Assembly: GCF_902706095.1 (NCBI RefSeq)
Contig: NZ_CACSJP010000005.1
Location: 310,001-374,000 of the forward strand
Source of the DNA: Rhizobium sp. 18065
Lineage (GTDB): Bacteria > Pseudomonadota > Alphaproteobacteria > Rhizobiales > Rhizobiaceae
Length of the DNA: 64,000 nucleotides
Direction of reading: 5' to 3'
Shown in pieces: positions 30,161-38,325 of this stretch; position 1 is the stretch's first letter, and the number at the start of each line of letters is the position of its first letter. Made by a program: the position numbers and the translations under genes. The notes below the pieces were generated by a model. The model had not been told where the DNA came from. It did not search any database and saw nothing but the letters and a program-made list of their open reading frames with translations.

Positions 30161-31990
30161 TTGGACGAATTTTATGCGGTCACCTTGGTGGCGACAGCGC
30201 TTGTTCTTCTGGCTGCCTTCTCGAGCCTTATCGCCTTCCGCTTCGGCGCGCCGCTGCTTCTCCTCTTCCTGCTGATCGGCCTGGGCGCCGGCACCGATGG
30301 CCTCGGCATCGAGTTTTCCAACTTCTCCCTCGCCTATGTGATTGGTTCGGTCGCGCTGGCCATCATCCTGTTCGATTCAGGTTATGGGACATCGCTGCAG
30401 TCCTTCCGCCTGTCAGCATCGCCCGCACTGACGCTGGCGACCATCGGTGTGCTCGTCACCACCCTGTTGTTCGGCCTCGCCGCCCACTTGCTGCTCGACC
30501 TCACCTATCTTGAAGGCCTGCTGCTTGGCGCCATCCTGGCCTCGACCGATGCCGCCGCCGTCTTCTTCCTGCTGCGCATCGGCGGCATCAATATCCGCGA
30601 CAAGGTGCGCTCCACGCTCGAGGTCGAATCCGGCACCAACGACCCGATGGCGATTTTCCTGACCATCGCGCTTGTCGAGCTGATCTCGAGCGGCGTCGGT
30701 TATAGTGGGCTCGATCTTGAACTGCTGTTGCTGTTCCTCGAGCAGATGGGCCTTGGCCTCGTCGTCGGGTTGGTCGGCGGCGCAGTCATCGTCTTCGTGC
30801 TCAAGCGCATGCAGGTAGAGCGCGGCCTGGCACCGATCTTCCTGCTGGCGCTCGCCCTGATGATCTTCGCATTCACCGGCACCGTCGGCGGTAGCGGTTT
30901 CCTTGCCGTCTATGTCGCCGGCATCTATGCCGGTTCGCGCAAATTGCCGGCGACCAGCTCCATCAGCCGCTTTCAGGATGGCATGACATGGCTTGCCCAG
31001 ATCATCATGTTCCTCGTGCTCGGCCTGCTCGCCACACCGTCGCAATTCCTCGGCATCCTGCTGCCAGCCATCGTGCTCGGCCTGTTCCTCGTCTTCATCG
31101 CCAGGCCGCTTGCCGTCTGGCTCTGCCTCCTGCCCTTCGACTTTACCCAGCGCGAAACCGGCTTCATCGCCTGGATCGGTTTGCGCGGCGCGGTCTCGAT
31201 CCTGCTCGGCATCGTGCCGGTCGTAGGCCATCTGGAAAACAGCCATACCTATTTCAACACCGCTTTCATCGTCGTGATGATCTCGCTGGTCGTGCAGGGC
31301 TGGACGATCAAGCCGGTCGCAAAAAAACTCGGCCTGATCATCCCGCCGCGCATCGGCGCCATCGACAAGGTCGAACTGGATCTGCCAGGTTCTGCCAATC
31401 ACGAGCTGCTCGCCTACCGCGTCGTGGCCGGCAGCCCGATCCTGGGCGGCGAGCGCATTCCGCGCTGGGCCATGCCCTCGCTGGTCATCCGCGACGGAAA
31501 GTCGATGCGCTATCAGTATGCCGGCCGCCTGCGCGAGAACGACAATGTCTATCTCTTCGTCGTGCCGGCCTATTCCAGACTGCTCGACCGCCTCTTTGCT
31601 TCGGCAGCGCCGGTTGCCGAAGACGACGGCGAGTTCTTCGGAACCTTTGCCATCGCGCCGGCAACGCTGGTCCAGAACCTCGATGATGCCTATGGCCCGC
31701 TTTCCGTCAGCGATTCCGAGCGCGGCAAGACTGTCGCAGAACTGATCGTCCAGCGCCTTGGTGGACGCGGCGAATATGCCGACCGGGTACGCCTGGGCAC
31801 CATCGTGCTGATCGTGCGCGACATCGATGAGCTGGGACACATCGCATCCGTCGGCGTTTCGATGGAGCCCGTTGCCCCGGCCACCACGCTGCCGATCTTC
31901 CTGAATATCCGCGAACTCGCCCATGCGCTGCGCGATTATCTGCGGCGCAAGCGTGCCGCGCGCGTCGCCGAAAGCCAGGTGGAAAAATAG
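30161..31990 (+). CDS. Potassium/proton antiporter, CPA1 NhaP2/CvrA type
   Basis: About 609 residues. Twelve or so membrane helices fill residues 1-400, including the GAILASTDAAAVF and ESGTNDPMAI motifs of CPA antiporters. The C-terminal 200 residues contain an RCK_C-like domain and a CorC/HlyC-like transporter-associated domain (ELIVQRLGGRGEYADRVRLG). NhaP2 relatives exchange K+ (or Na+) for H+ and protect against potassium excess or set cytosolic pH. The TTG at 30161 is preferred over the GTG at 30140 because AGAGGG is well spaced before it and the membrane domain starts there. Confidence 0.88.
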   Translation: MDEFYAVTLVATALVLLAAFSSLIAFRFGAPLLLLFLLIGLGAGTDGLGIEFSNFSLAYVIGSVALAIILFDSGYGTSLQSFRLSASPALTLATIGVLVTTLLFGLAAHLLLDLTYLEGLLLGAILASTDAAAVFFLLRIGGINIRDKVRSTLEVESGTNDPMAIFLTIALVELISSGVGYSGLDLELLLLFLEQMGLGLVVGLVGGAVIVFVLKRMQVERGLAPIFLLALALMIFAFTGTVGGSGFLAVYVAGIYAGSRKLPATSSISRFQDGMTWLAQIIMFLVLGLLATPSQFLGILLPAIVLGLFLVFIARPLAVWLCLLPFDFTQRETGFIAWIGLRGAVSILLGIVPVVGHLENSHTYFNTAFIVVMISLVVQGWTIKPVAKKLGLIIPPRIGAIDKVELDLPGSANHELLAYRVVAGSPILGGERIPRWAMPSLVIRDGKSMRYQYAGRLRENDNVYLFVVPAYSRLLDRLFASAAPVAEDDGEFFGTFAIAPATLVQNLDDAYGPLSVSDSERGKTVAELIVQRLGGRGEYADRVRLGTIVLIVRDIDELGHIASVGVSMEPVAPATTLPIFLNIRELAHALRDYLRRKRAARVAESQVEK

Positions 31991-32041
31991 TCTTTTGATC
32001 GCCTTGCGTCACCATGCCGGCGGTGTAAGGTCCGGCCCGAC

Positions 32042-32061
32042 ATACCAGTGATGACTGGTAT
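32042..32061. promoter_or_regulatory. Palindromic operator-like element upstream of pgk
   Basis: ATACCAGT-GATG-ACTGGTAT is a perfect 8-bp inverted repeat with a 4-base spacer, ending about 37 bp before the pgk ATG. There is no T-run, so it looks like a binding site for a dimeric regulator rather than a terminator. The ACCAG...CTGGT form is typical of HTH repressors. Confidence 0.5.
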
Positions 32062-32098
32062 TGACCCAGTTCAACCGCAAAAACGACGGGTATATTCC

Positions 32099-33301
32099 AT
32101 GCCGGCTTTCAAGACACTCGACGACCTCACAGACATCGCAGGCAAGCGCGTGCTTGTTCGCGTCGACCTCAACGTACCCGTCACCGACGGCAAGGTCTCG
32201 GACACCACCCGCATCGAGCGCGTTGCGCCGACCATCAAGGAACTGTCGGAAAAGGGTGCCAAGGTCATCCTTCTTGCCCATTTCGGCCGCCCCAAGGGCG
32301 AACCGGTCGCCGACCAGTCGCTGTCCCTGATCGCCCCCTCCGTCGAGGAAGTGCTCGACCAGCGTGTGGCTTTCGCAGCCGATTGCGTCGGCGAAGCAGC
32401 AACCGCAGCCATCGCCAAGATGAACAACGGCGACATCCTGCTCTTGGAAAACACCCGTTTCCACAAGGGCGAGGAAAAGAACACGCCGGAATTCACCGCC
32501 GAACTCGCCAAGAACGGCGACATCTATGTCAACGACGCGTTTTCGGCCGCCCACCGCGCCCATGCGTCGACCGAAGGTCTTGCCCATCACCTGCCGGCCT
32601 ATGCTGGCCGCACCATGCAGGCTGAACTCGAAGCGCTGGAACAGGGCCTCGGCCAGCCGACCCGCCCGGTTGTTGCCATCGTCGGCGGCGCCAAGGTCTC
32701 GAGCAAGATCGACCTGCTCTCCAATCTGGTGACCAAGGTCGATGCGCTGGTCATCGGCGGCGGCATGGCCAATACCTTCATCGCCGCCCAGGGCATCGAT
32801 GTCGGCAAATCGCTCTGCGAGCATGATCTGGCCGACACCGCCCGTGCGATCATGGAAACCGCCAAGGCTGCCGGCTGCGCCATCGTTCTGCCGGTGGACG
32901 GCGTTGTTGCCCGCGAATTCAAGGCCAATGCCGAAAACGAGACCGTCGATATCGCCGCCATCCCGTCCGACGCCATGATGCTCGACGTCGGCCCGAAATC
33001 GGTCGAGGCAATCAACGAATGGATCTCCAAGGGCGCGACCCTGGTCTGGAACGGTCCGCTCGGCGCCTTTGAGATCACGCCCTTCGATACGGCCACCGTT
33101 TCGGCGGCAAAACATGCTGCCGAGCAGACCAAGGCCGGCAAGCTCGTCTCCGTCGCCGGCGGCGGCGATACCGTCTCGGCGCTCAACCATGCTGGCGTTG
33201 CCGACGACTTCTCCTATGTCTCCACCGCCGGTGGCGCTTTCCTGGAATGGATGGAAGGCAAGGAACTGCCCGGCGTGGCGGTGCTGACAGCGTCGAAGTA
33301 A
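32099..33301 (+). CDS. pgk: Phosphoglycerate kinase
   Basis: 400 residues, the usual length. [13 protein letters not shown] near the N-terminus, the substrate-binding Arg/His segments ([10 protein letters not shown]), and the C-terminal nucleotide site GGGDTVSAL are intact. It makes ATP from 1,3-bisphosphoglycerate (reversibly). The family start [10 protein letters not shown] fixes the ATG at 32099; the frame runs 17 codons further upstream over the palindrome, which is not coding. fba follows after a 297-bp gap. Confidence 0.98.
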   Translation: MPAFKTLDDLTDIAGKRVLVRVDLNVPVTDGKVSDTTRIERVAPTIKELSEKGAKVILLAHFGRPKGEPVADQSLSLIAPSVEEVLDQRVAFAADCVGEAATAAIAKMNNGDILLLENTRFHKGEEKNTPEFTAELAKNGDIYVNDAFSAAHRAHASTEGLAHHLPAYAGRTMQAELEALEQGLGQPTRPVVAIVGGAKVSSKIDLLSNLVTKVDALVIGGGMANTFIAAQGIDVGKSLCEHDLADTARAIMETAKAAGCAIVLPVDGVVAREFKANAENETVDIAAIPSDAMMLDVGPKSVEAINEWISKGATLVWNGPLGAFEITPFDTATVSAAKHAAEQTKAGKLVSVAGGGDTVSALNHAGVADDFSYVSTAGGAFLEWMEGKELPGVAVLTASK

Positions 33302-33316
33302 GCACAAAATATTGCT

Positions 33317-33343
33317 GGCGCGGCATGGAACGAATGTCGCGCC
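33317..33343 (+). terminator. Hairpin after pgk
   Basis: GGCGCG...CGCGCC with inner CAT/ATG pairing lies 16 bp after the pgk stop. No T-run follows, so termination is uncertain. Confidence 0.4.
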
Positions 33344-33361
33344 GGTGTATCATTTAAAAAA

Positions 33362-33405
33362 CTTTGAATTTTCAACCGATTGAAATGATTTCAATCGTTT
33401 CAATA
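33362..33405. promoter_or_regulatory. Cluster of TTGAAA/TTTCAA palindromes upstream of fba
   Basis: Bases 33377-33397 are a perfect 21-bp palindrome centred on the G at 33387, with core ATTGAAATGATTTCAAT. Overlapping TTTGAATTTTCAA on the left and TTTCAATCGTTTCAAT on the right add further half sites. The cluster lies about 195-240 bp before the fba ATG in an AT-rich patch. It strongly resembles an operator for a LacI- or GntR-like dimer. In S. meliloti, PckR (LacI family) controls fbaB and other central-carbon genes; linking this site to PckR is inference. Confidence 0.6.
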
Positions 33406-33598
33406 GTTTAGGCTACCATTTTCCCACCATGGAAGTTCTGTTATCGCCGGTATCAGCTTGGTTTTCCAAAGACTGGAAACGCCTGAAGGTTTCTAAGAAA
33501 CCGATCCGGAGACTGATCAGCAGCCATTGCTGCTTGATCGTAAAACAGTGAACATACGTGAGCGCGCTAGGCGCCATGTCCAGGGATAGGAGTTCGAT

Positions 33599-34495
33599 AT
33601 GGTGGACGCAAAGATGTTGAACAAGATCAGCTCGGCGCCGGGTTTCATTGCGGCACTTGACCAGAGCGGCGGTTCGACACCCAAAGCGTTGAGCCTCTAC
33701 GGTATCTCCGAATCCGACTATCGGGGCGACGAGGAGATGTTTCGCCTGATGCATGCGATGCGCGTCCGCATCATGCGCGCGCCTGCCTTCACCGGTGACA
33801 AGGTCATCGGCGCCATCCTGTTCGAGCGGACCATGGACGGTGAGGCTGACGGTCAGCCAGTTCCGACCCATCTCTGGGAAAAGCGGGGCGTCGTGCCCTT
33901 CCTCAAGATCGACAAGGGTCTCCTCGACGAGGAAAACGGCGTCCAGATGATGAAGGCGATGCCGGATCTCGACGGCCTCCTGATCCGCGGCCGCGAAAAA
34001 GGGATCTTCGGCACCAAGATGCGCTCCGTGATCGCCAATGCCGACAAGACGGGCATCGCGGCCGTCGTGACCCAGCAGTTCGAAGTGGCCCGCCAGATCA
34101 TCGCCCAGGGTCTCGTCCCGATCGTCGAGCCGGAAGTGTCGATCAAGAGCCCGACCAAGACGGAAGCCGAGGCCATTCTGCGCGACGAGATCGCCAACCA
34201 TCTCGACAAGCTCCCGGCCGGAGAAACCGTCATGCTGAAGGTGACGATCCCCACGATTGCCGATTTCTACGCGCCGCTGGCCGCCCATAAGTCGGTCGCC
34301 CGCGTCGTTGCTCTGTCCGGCGGCTACAGCACGGCGGACGCCTGCGAAAAGCTCAGTCACAACCACGACATGATCGCGAGCTTCTCGCGCGCTTTGACGG
34401 AAAAGCTGCGCGTCTCGATGAGCGATGCCGAATTCAACGCCAGCATTGCAGATACGATCGACAGGATCTACGCCGCGAGCACGAGCAAGGTCTGA
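33599..34495 (+). CDS. Class I fructose-1,6-bisphosphate aldolase
   Basis: 298 residues of the short bacterial class I aldolase type (GFIAALDQSGGSTPKALSLYG). The catalytic set is visible: IVEPEV with the paired Glu, and VMLKVTIPT, whose Lys214 should form the Schiff base (equivalent to LLKPN in animal aldolase). It interconverts fructose-1,6-bisphosphate with triose phosphates; rhizobia need it mostly for gluconeogenesis. The ATG at 33599 has AGGAG. A long leader and a palindrome cluster upstream suggest tight transcriptional control. Rhizobial literature often names it fbaB. Confidence 0.93.
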   Translation: MVDAKMLNKISSAPGFIAALDQSGGSTPKALSLYGISESDYRGDEEMFRLMHAMRVRIMRAPAFTGDKVIGAILFERTMDGEADGQPVPTHLWEKRGVVPFLKIDKGLLDEENGVQMMKAMPDLDGLLIRGREKGIFGTKMRSVIANADKTGIAAVVTQQFEVARQIIAQGLVPIVEPEVSIKSPTKTEAEAILRDEIANHLDKLPAGETVMLKVTIPTIADFYAPLAAHKSVARVVALSGGYSTADACEKLSHNHDMIASFSRALTEKLRVSMSDAEFNASIADTIDRIYAASTSKV

Positions 34496-34514
34496 CCTCA
34501 ACTGTCCTGATCAG

Positions 34515-34540
34515 GGCTCGGCTTAACGCCGGGCCTTTTT
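34515..34540 (+). terminator. Terminator after fba
   Basis: GGCTCGGC and GCCGGGCC (one G-U wobble) around a TTAAC loop, followed by TTTTT, 19 bp after the fba stop. Confidence 0.8.
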
Positions 34541-34765
34541 CCATTGGGCGAGAGCCGAAAACAGTATGCCCGCCTCTATCACGAGGATGCAACCTGGCTT
34601 GCCCCGGTGTGGCAAAGACGACACCTTAAACAAAGTTGCATCAGCGCAATGAACCACTCACCCTTGCCCCTGCCACCCCTTCACCCTATATAAGCCTTCG
34701 AGGACGACCTCCCCACCATGGGCACGATTGCGGGACGACCCGGCTATCATTTCCGGGAGTTTCCC

Positions 34766-35191
34766 ATGCGTACCACCAGCGACCGTATCCGCCACGCCAT
34801 CAGCTTCGAGCTGGTAGGCCTTGCCCTCGTCATCCCGCTCGGCGCCTTGGCATTCGCAATGCCGGTATCCGATATCGGTGTCGTCGGCATCGGCAGCGCC
34901 ACCATCGCGACGCTGTGGAACTATCTCTACAATATCGGCTTCGATCACCTGATGCAGCGCATCGTCGGCACGACGCAAAAGTCGCTCGCCATCCGGGTTG
35001 TGCACGCCGTTGCCTTCGAGGCCGGACTTCTGCTGGTGCTGATGCCCTTCATCGCCTGGTATCTCGGCATCAGCCTGTGGCAGGCGCTGGTGATGGACGT
35101 CGCCTTCGCACTGTTTTACATGGTCTACGCCTTCGTCTTCAACTGGACCTACGACCGTATCTTCCCGGTCGCGGCCTGGAAAACGAACTGA
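34766..35191 (+). CDS. PACE-family multidrug efflux protein
   Basis: 141 residues with four membrane helices arranged as two tandem bacterial transmembrane-pair (BTP) units: RTTSDRIRHAISFELVGLAL ... LWNYLYNIGFDHLM, then VHAVAFEAGLLLVLMPFIAWYL ... FNWTYDRIFP. The Glu in helix 1 (SFELVG) and the repeated W/FNxxYDxxF pattern are signatures of PACE transporters such as AceI, which exports chlorhexidine or, naturally, short-chain diamines. The start at 34766 follows GGGAG and removes a non-conserved extension. The PhzF-like gene starts 33 bp downstream. Confidence 0.88.
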   Translation: MRTTSDRIRHAISFELVGLALVIPLGALAFAMPVSDIGVVGIGSATIATLWNYLYNIGFDHLMQRIVGTTQKSLAIRVVHAVAFEAGLLLVLMPFIAWYLGISLWQALVMDVAFALFYMVYAFVFNWTYDRIFPVAAWKTN

Positions 35192-35224
35192 CACCCGAAG
35201 ATCCAGCAAAAGCCGGAACACCTT

Positions 35225-36136
35225 ATGCGCGAAATCCCCTTCGTCACCGTCGATGTCTTTACCGACCATCGCTTCTCCGGCAATCCGCTGGCGGTCATCA
35301 CCGATGCGAGGGGATTGAGCGATGAGGACATGCAGAGGATCGCCACCGAATTCGGCTACTCTGAAACGACCTTCGTCCTGCCGGCCAAGGATCCGGCCAA
35401 CAGCGCCGAAGTCCGCATCTTCACGCCGGTGACCGAAGTTCCGTTTGCCGGCCACCCGAATGTCGGCACGGCCTTTGTCCTGGCCGGCATGGGGGAAATC
35501 TTCGGCCATACGCTTTCCGACCGGTTGCGCTTCGAGGAAAAGGCTGGCCTCGTCGAGATCGCCGTGCAACGCGACGGCCATGGACGTGTCGCGACGACGA
35601 CCATCCGTGCACCCGGCCCGTTGACCATCGGCGCCAGCATTCCGGCCGAGCAGATGGCACCATGCCTGGGCCTCTACCCGCAAGACATCCGCACCACGTC
35701 CCATCTGCCGACCTTCGCGTCTGTCGGCCTGAAATTCATCCTGATCGAGGTCGTCAATCTGGATGCACTCGCCCGCGCGGCCTCGCGCATCGAGCCGATC
35801 AAAGCCTTGTGCGAAACATATGCCGACGAACACTGCGACTGCGCCACCTTCCTCTATACGTGGATTGGCGAAAACCACGTTCGCGCCCGCATGTTTGCCC
35901 CGCTGGACAATGTCGCCGAGGATCCGGCGACAGGCAGCGCTTCCGCAGCGCTCGGCGCCTACCTGACGACACTCGTGACATATCCCGAAAGCAGACCCCT
36001 TCTCGTCGAACAGGGCGTCGAGATGGGTCGCCGCAGCCTGATCCAGCTTCAGGTGAATGTCACCTACGGGCGTTTTTCCGACGTCACGGTTTCGGGCGCC
36101 TCGGTCGAGGTGATGCGTGGCACGATCAGCCTCTGA
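35225..36136 (+). CDS. PhzF-family isomerase
   Basis: 303 residues with the tandem diaminopimelate-epimerase-like fold. The N-terminal VDVFTDHRFSGNPLAVI, the catalytic Glu in GYSETTFVL and the phosphate-loop EDPATGSASAALGAYL are typical. Pseudomonas PhzF isomerises an anthranilate-type intermediate in phenazine synthesis, but most homologues outside phenazine clusters have unknown substrates, and no phz genes are nearby. It follows the PACE gene closely and may share its transcript. Confidence 0.85.
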   Translation: MREIPFVTVDVFTDHRFSGNPLAVITDARGLSDEDMQRIATEFGYSETTFVLPAKDPANSAEVRIFTPVTEVPFAGHPNVGTAFVLAGMGEIFGHTLSDRLRFEEKAGLVEIAVQRDGHGRVATTTIRAPGPLTIGASIPAEQMAPCLGLYPQDIRTTSHLPTFASVGLKFILIEVVNLDALARAASRIEPIKALCETYADEHCDCATFLYTWIGENHVRARMFAPLDNVAEDPATGSASAALGAYLTTLVTYPESRPLLVEQGVEMGRRSLIQLQVNVTYGRFSDVTVSGASVEVMRGTISL

Positions 36137-36141
36137 ACAAG

Positions 36142-36303
36142 TCAGGTCAGGTCGCGAGCCAGAAGCGTGATCGACCAGATGGCGAAGGCGACCACGGCAA
36201 GTTTCCAGAAATCGCCACGCCTGCGCAAACCGGGCAGGCCCAGCGGCTTGATCACCTGGATGAGCATCGCAAGGATCAAAAAGGCGGAGATGGCTTTGGT
36301 CAT
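36142..36303 (-). CDS. Small two-helix membrane protein
   Basis: About 53 residues: TKAISAFLILAMLIQVIKPL, a short basic loop (LPGLRRRG), and a second hydrophobic stretch (FWKLAVVAFAIWSITLLA). The size and double-helix pattern suggest a real inner-membrane microprotein; I believe similar unnamed ORFs occur in Rhizobiaceae, but cannot check. GGGAAG precedes the second of two adjacent ATGs, which I use. It is encoded opposite to and just after phzF, and diverges from the MFS gene. Function unknown. Confidence 0.5.
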   Translation of the reverse strand: MTKAISAFLILAMLIQVIKPLGLPGLRRRGDFWKLAVVAFAIWSITLLARDLT

Positions 36304-36479
36304 CATTCTTCCCAGGTGTCCGACGCATGCGGCCACAACGCCGTCACTTTTGCCTTCCAGAAAGAATTTCTGCAAGCCGCTGATCCATTCAGACAACAGT
36401 AGGAACATGCATTTACTGTGACGTTGTAGTTCGCGCTCCGCTCGGAAGCCCTGCCAACCCCAATCGACAAGACATTGCC

Positions 36480-37772
36480 ATGAGACGAAATCTTTTGCCG
36501 GTTGCGGCCCTCCTTCTGGGCACGCTCTTCCTCTTCCTTGGAAACGGATTGCACGGTCTTCTTCTTCCCGTCCGCGGCGCCGTCGAGGGCTATTCCAACG
36601 AGGTGCTCGGCCTGCTCGGCACGTCCTGGGCAACCGGATTCGTCATCGGCTGTTTCGCCGCCCCCAAGCTCGTCATGCGCGTCGGCCATGTCCGCGCCTT
36701 TTCCACCTTTGTGTCGCTGATTGCCGTCATCGCGCTGTTGACCGGCATCGTGGTCGATGCGCATTGGTGGGTGCTCCTGCGCGCCATCACCGGCTTTTGT
36801 ACCGCCGGCACATCGATGATCGTCGAAAGCTGGCTGAACGAGCGCGCAACGAACGAGAGCCGGGGCATGATCTTTTCGCTCTACATCTCGATCACGCTGC
36901 TCGGCGTCGTCGGGGGACAGATGATGGTTGGCGTCTTCGATCCCGAAACCACCATCCTCTTCATGATCTGCGGCATCGTCTATTGTTTCGCCATCATGCC
37001 GACGACCATGTCGACGGCCGCAACCCCGCAGCCGCTGAAATCGGTGAAGATCGATCTGCCGAACCTCTACCGCAATTCACCTGTCTCCTTCATCGGCATC
37101 CTGCTCATCGGCATTGCCAATGGCGCCTATGGCACGCTCGGCGCAGTGTTCGGCACCCGTGCCGGCCTAGATGCAGGCACCATCGCCATCATGCTGTCCG
37201 TCACCATCTTCCTGGGCGCCTTGATGCAGTTCCCGGCCGGCAAGCTCTCCGACCGCATCGATCGCCGCTACGTGCTGGCGGCCCTTTCGCTGCTGGCAGC
37301 GCTTGCCGCCCTGATCCTGCTGATCTTCCGTCCGACTGACCCCGGCATGATGATCCTCTTTGTCGCGATCTATGGTGCGGCGGCCAACGCCCTCTATCCG
37401 ATCGCCGTCGCCCATGCGAACGACTTCGCCGGCGCCGACGAATTTGTGAAGGTCTCCGGCGGCTTGCTGCTGCTGTTTGGTATCGGCACCATCATCGGGC
37501 CGACACTCGGTGGTCCGGTGATGACCTTGATGGGACCCTATGCGCTGTTTGCCGTCACTGCATTCGCACATCTGACGCTATCGGCCTACGCGATCTATCG
37601 CAGTCGCCTGCGTGCAGCGATCCCGGCCGCCGATCGTGACAACATGCCAAACCTGCCGATCAGCGCCTCGCCCATGGGCACCGCCGAAAGCCTGTCGCTG
37701 GATCCACGCGCCACGCCTTTGCCCGATCACGACGGCCAGGAGCCCGCAGCGGGCGAAGAGGTGCGCACATGA
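36480..37772 (+). CDS. MFS transporter
   Basis: 430 residues with about twelve membrane helices and a central cytosolic loop (about 180-195). Helix 1 begins RRNLLPVAALLLGTLFLFLGNGLHGLLLPVRG, and GFCTAGTSMIVESWLNERA plus FPAGKLSDRIDRRYVLA are the family A-like motifs; it is closest in pattern to the YcaD group of uncharacterised drug/metabolite permeases. Substrate unknown. The DUF1192 gene overlaps its stop as ATGA, so the two are translationally coupled. The C-terminal 45 residues are polar and probably cytosolic. Confidence 0.88.
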   Translation: MRRNLLPVAALLLGTLFLFLGNGLHGLLLPVRGAVEGYSNEVLGLLGTSWATGFVIGCFAAPKLVMRVGHVRAFSTFVSLIAVIALLTGIVVDAHWWVLLRAITGFCTAGTSMIVESWLNERATNESRGMIFSLYISITLLGVVGGQMMVGVFDPETTILFMICGIVYCFAIMPTTMSTAATPQPLKSVKIDLPNLYRNSPVSFIGILLIGIANGAYGTLGAVFGTRAGLDAGTIAIMLSVTIFLGALMQFPAGKLSDRIDRRYVLAALSLLAALAALILLIFRPTDPGMMILFVAIYGAAANALYPIAVAHANDFAGADEFVKVSGGLLLLFGIGTIIGPTLGGPVMTLMGPYALFAVTAFAHLTLSAYAIYRSRLRAAIPAADRDNMPNLPISASPMGTAESLSLDPRATPLPDHDGQEPAAGEEVRT

Positions 37773-37963
37773 ACCGCGATGACGAACCGCGTCTGACCAC
37801 GACGAAACACGAGATCGGCGCGGAACTGTCGGCGATCTCGGCTGACGAATTGCGCCAGCGCATCGCGCTGTTGGAGCAGGAAATCGGCCGAATCACGAGC
37901 GAGATCGAACGCAAGGAAGCAGGTCGCAAGGCCGCCGATTCCCTGTTCGGACCGAAAGTATAA
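37769..37963 (+). CDS. DUF1192 small coiled-coil protein
   Basis: 64 residues. The DUF1192 core is visible as ELSAISADELRQRIALLEQEIGRI, a helical segment ending with DSLFGPKV. Small acidic DUF1192 proteins are widespread in alphaproteobacteria, often near the start of other operons, and have no known role. Its ATG overlaps the MFS TGA by 4 bp. Confidence 0.85.
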   Translation: MNRDDEPRLTTTKHEIGAELSAISADELRQRIALLEQEIGRITSEIERKEAGRKAADSLFGPKV

Positions 37964-38061
37964 AACCCGGATATGCGATTGTTCGTCGAGATGGTCTGTA
38001 AAGATCCATTTCTCCCGATTGAATTTACTTGGCGTTAACTCTTTTCATGGAAACTAAGCTC

Positions 38062-38157
38062 GTCCAGTCCTCCTGGATTCAGGCAGTTTCACCTAACGGC
38101 GATGGTCTGATTTTCTCCCTGTTTTACCTTGAGAGCCGCGTTTGCGGCTCTTTTTTT
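38062..38157 (+). ncRNA. Candidate trans-acting small RNA
   Basis: A ~96-nt unit ends in a textbook terminator: AGAGCCGC-GTTT-GCGGCTCT followed by seven Ts (38132-38157). Upstream a small hairpin (TCCAG-TCCTC-CTGGA, 38063-38077) exposes a C/U-rich loop, and the middle (CCTAACGGCGATGGTCTG, then TTTTCTCCCTG) is single-stranded and pyrimidine-rich, suited to pair with ribosome binding sites. CTTGGC (about 38031-38036) with a weak -10 17 bases later could be the promoter. The layout is that of Hfq-dependent alphaproteobacterial small RNAs; I cannot assign a family by eye, so the 5' end is approximate. Confidence 0.6.
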
Positions 38158-38193
38158 GCTTTGCGCCGCAAAGTAACCGCAAAATTGTGGGAA

Positions 38194-38208
38194 TTAACCC
38201 TTCCTTAA
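38194..38208. promoter_or_regulatory. CtrA-type binding site upstream of rcdA
   Basis: TTAACCCTTCCTTAA is an exact TTAA-N7-TTAA, the full CtrA consensus of alphaproteobacteria, about 118 bp before the rcdA ATG. RcdA is the adaptor that helps ClpXP destroy CtrA in Caulobacter, where its gene is itself CtrA-dependent, so the site would close a feedback loop. Confidence 0.65.
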
Positions 38209-38325
38209 GAAACGCCTTGCGCATTTGGGGTATTGGTAGCATCGTAGCCTCACCAAATGCGGCAGGAACAAGATCGCACCACTGCCGTTACGTACAATAG
38301 TGATGCGTTTTACAGGGAAACATCC

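Larger units (their letters stand above)
37964..38325 (+). other. 362-bp interval holding a small RNA and the rcdA promoter
   Basis: This interval has no protein gene. Its first half carries the likely small RNA (38062-38157) with its own terminator; a short CTTTGCG-C-CGCAAAG hairpin follows. The second half has the TTAA-N7-TTAA site (38194-38208) and the rcdA leader. Confidence 0.6.
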
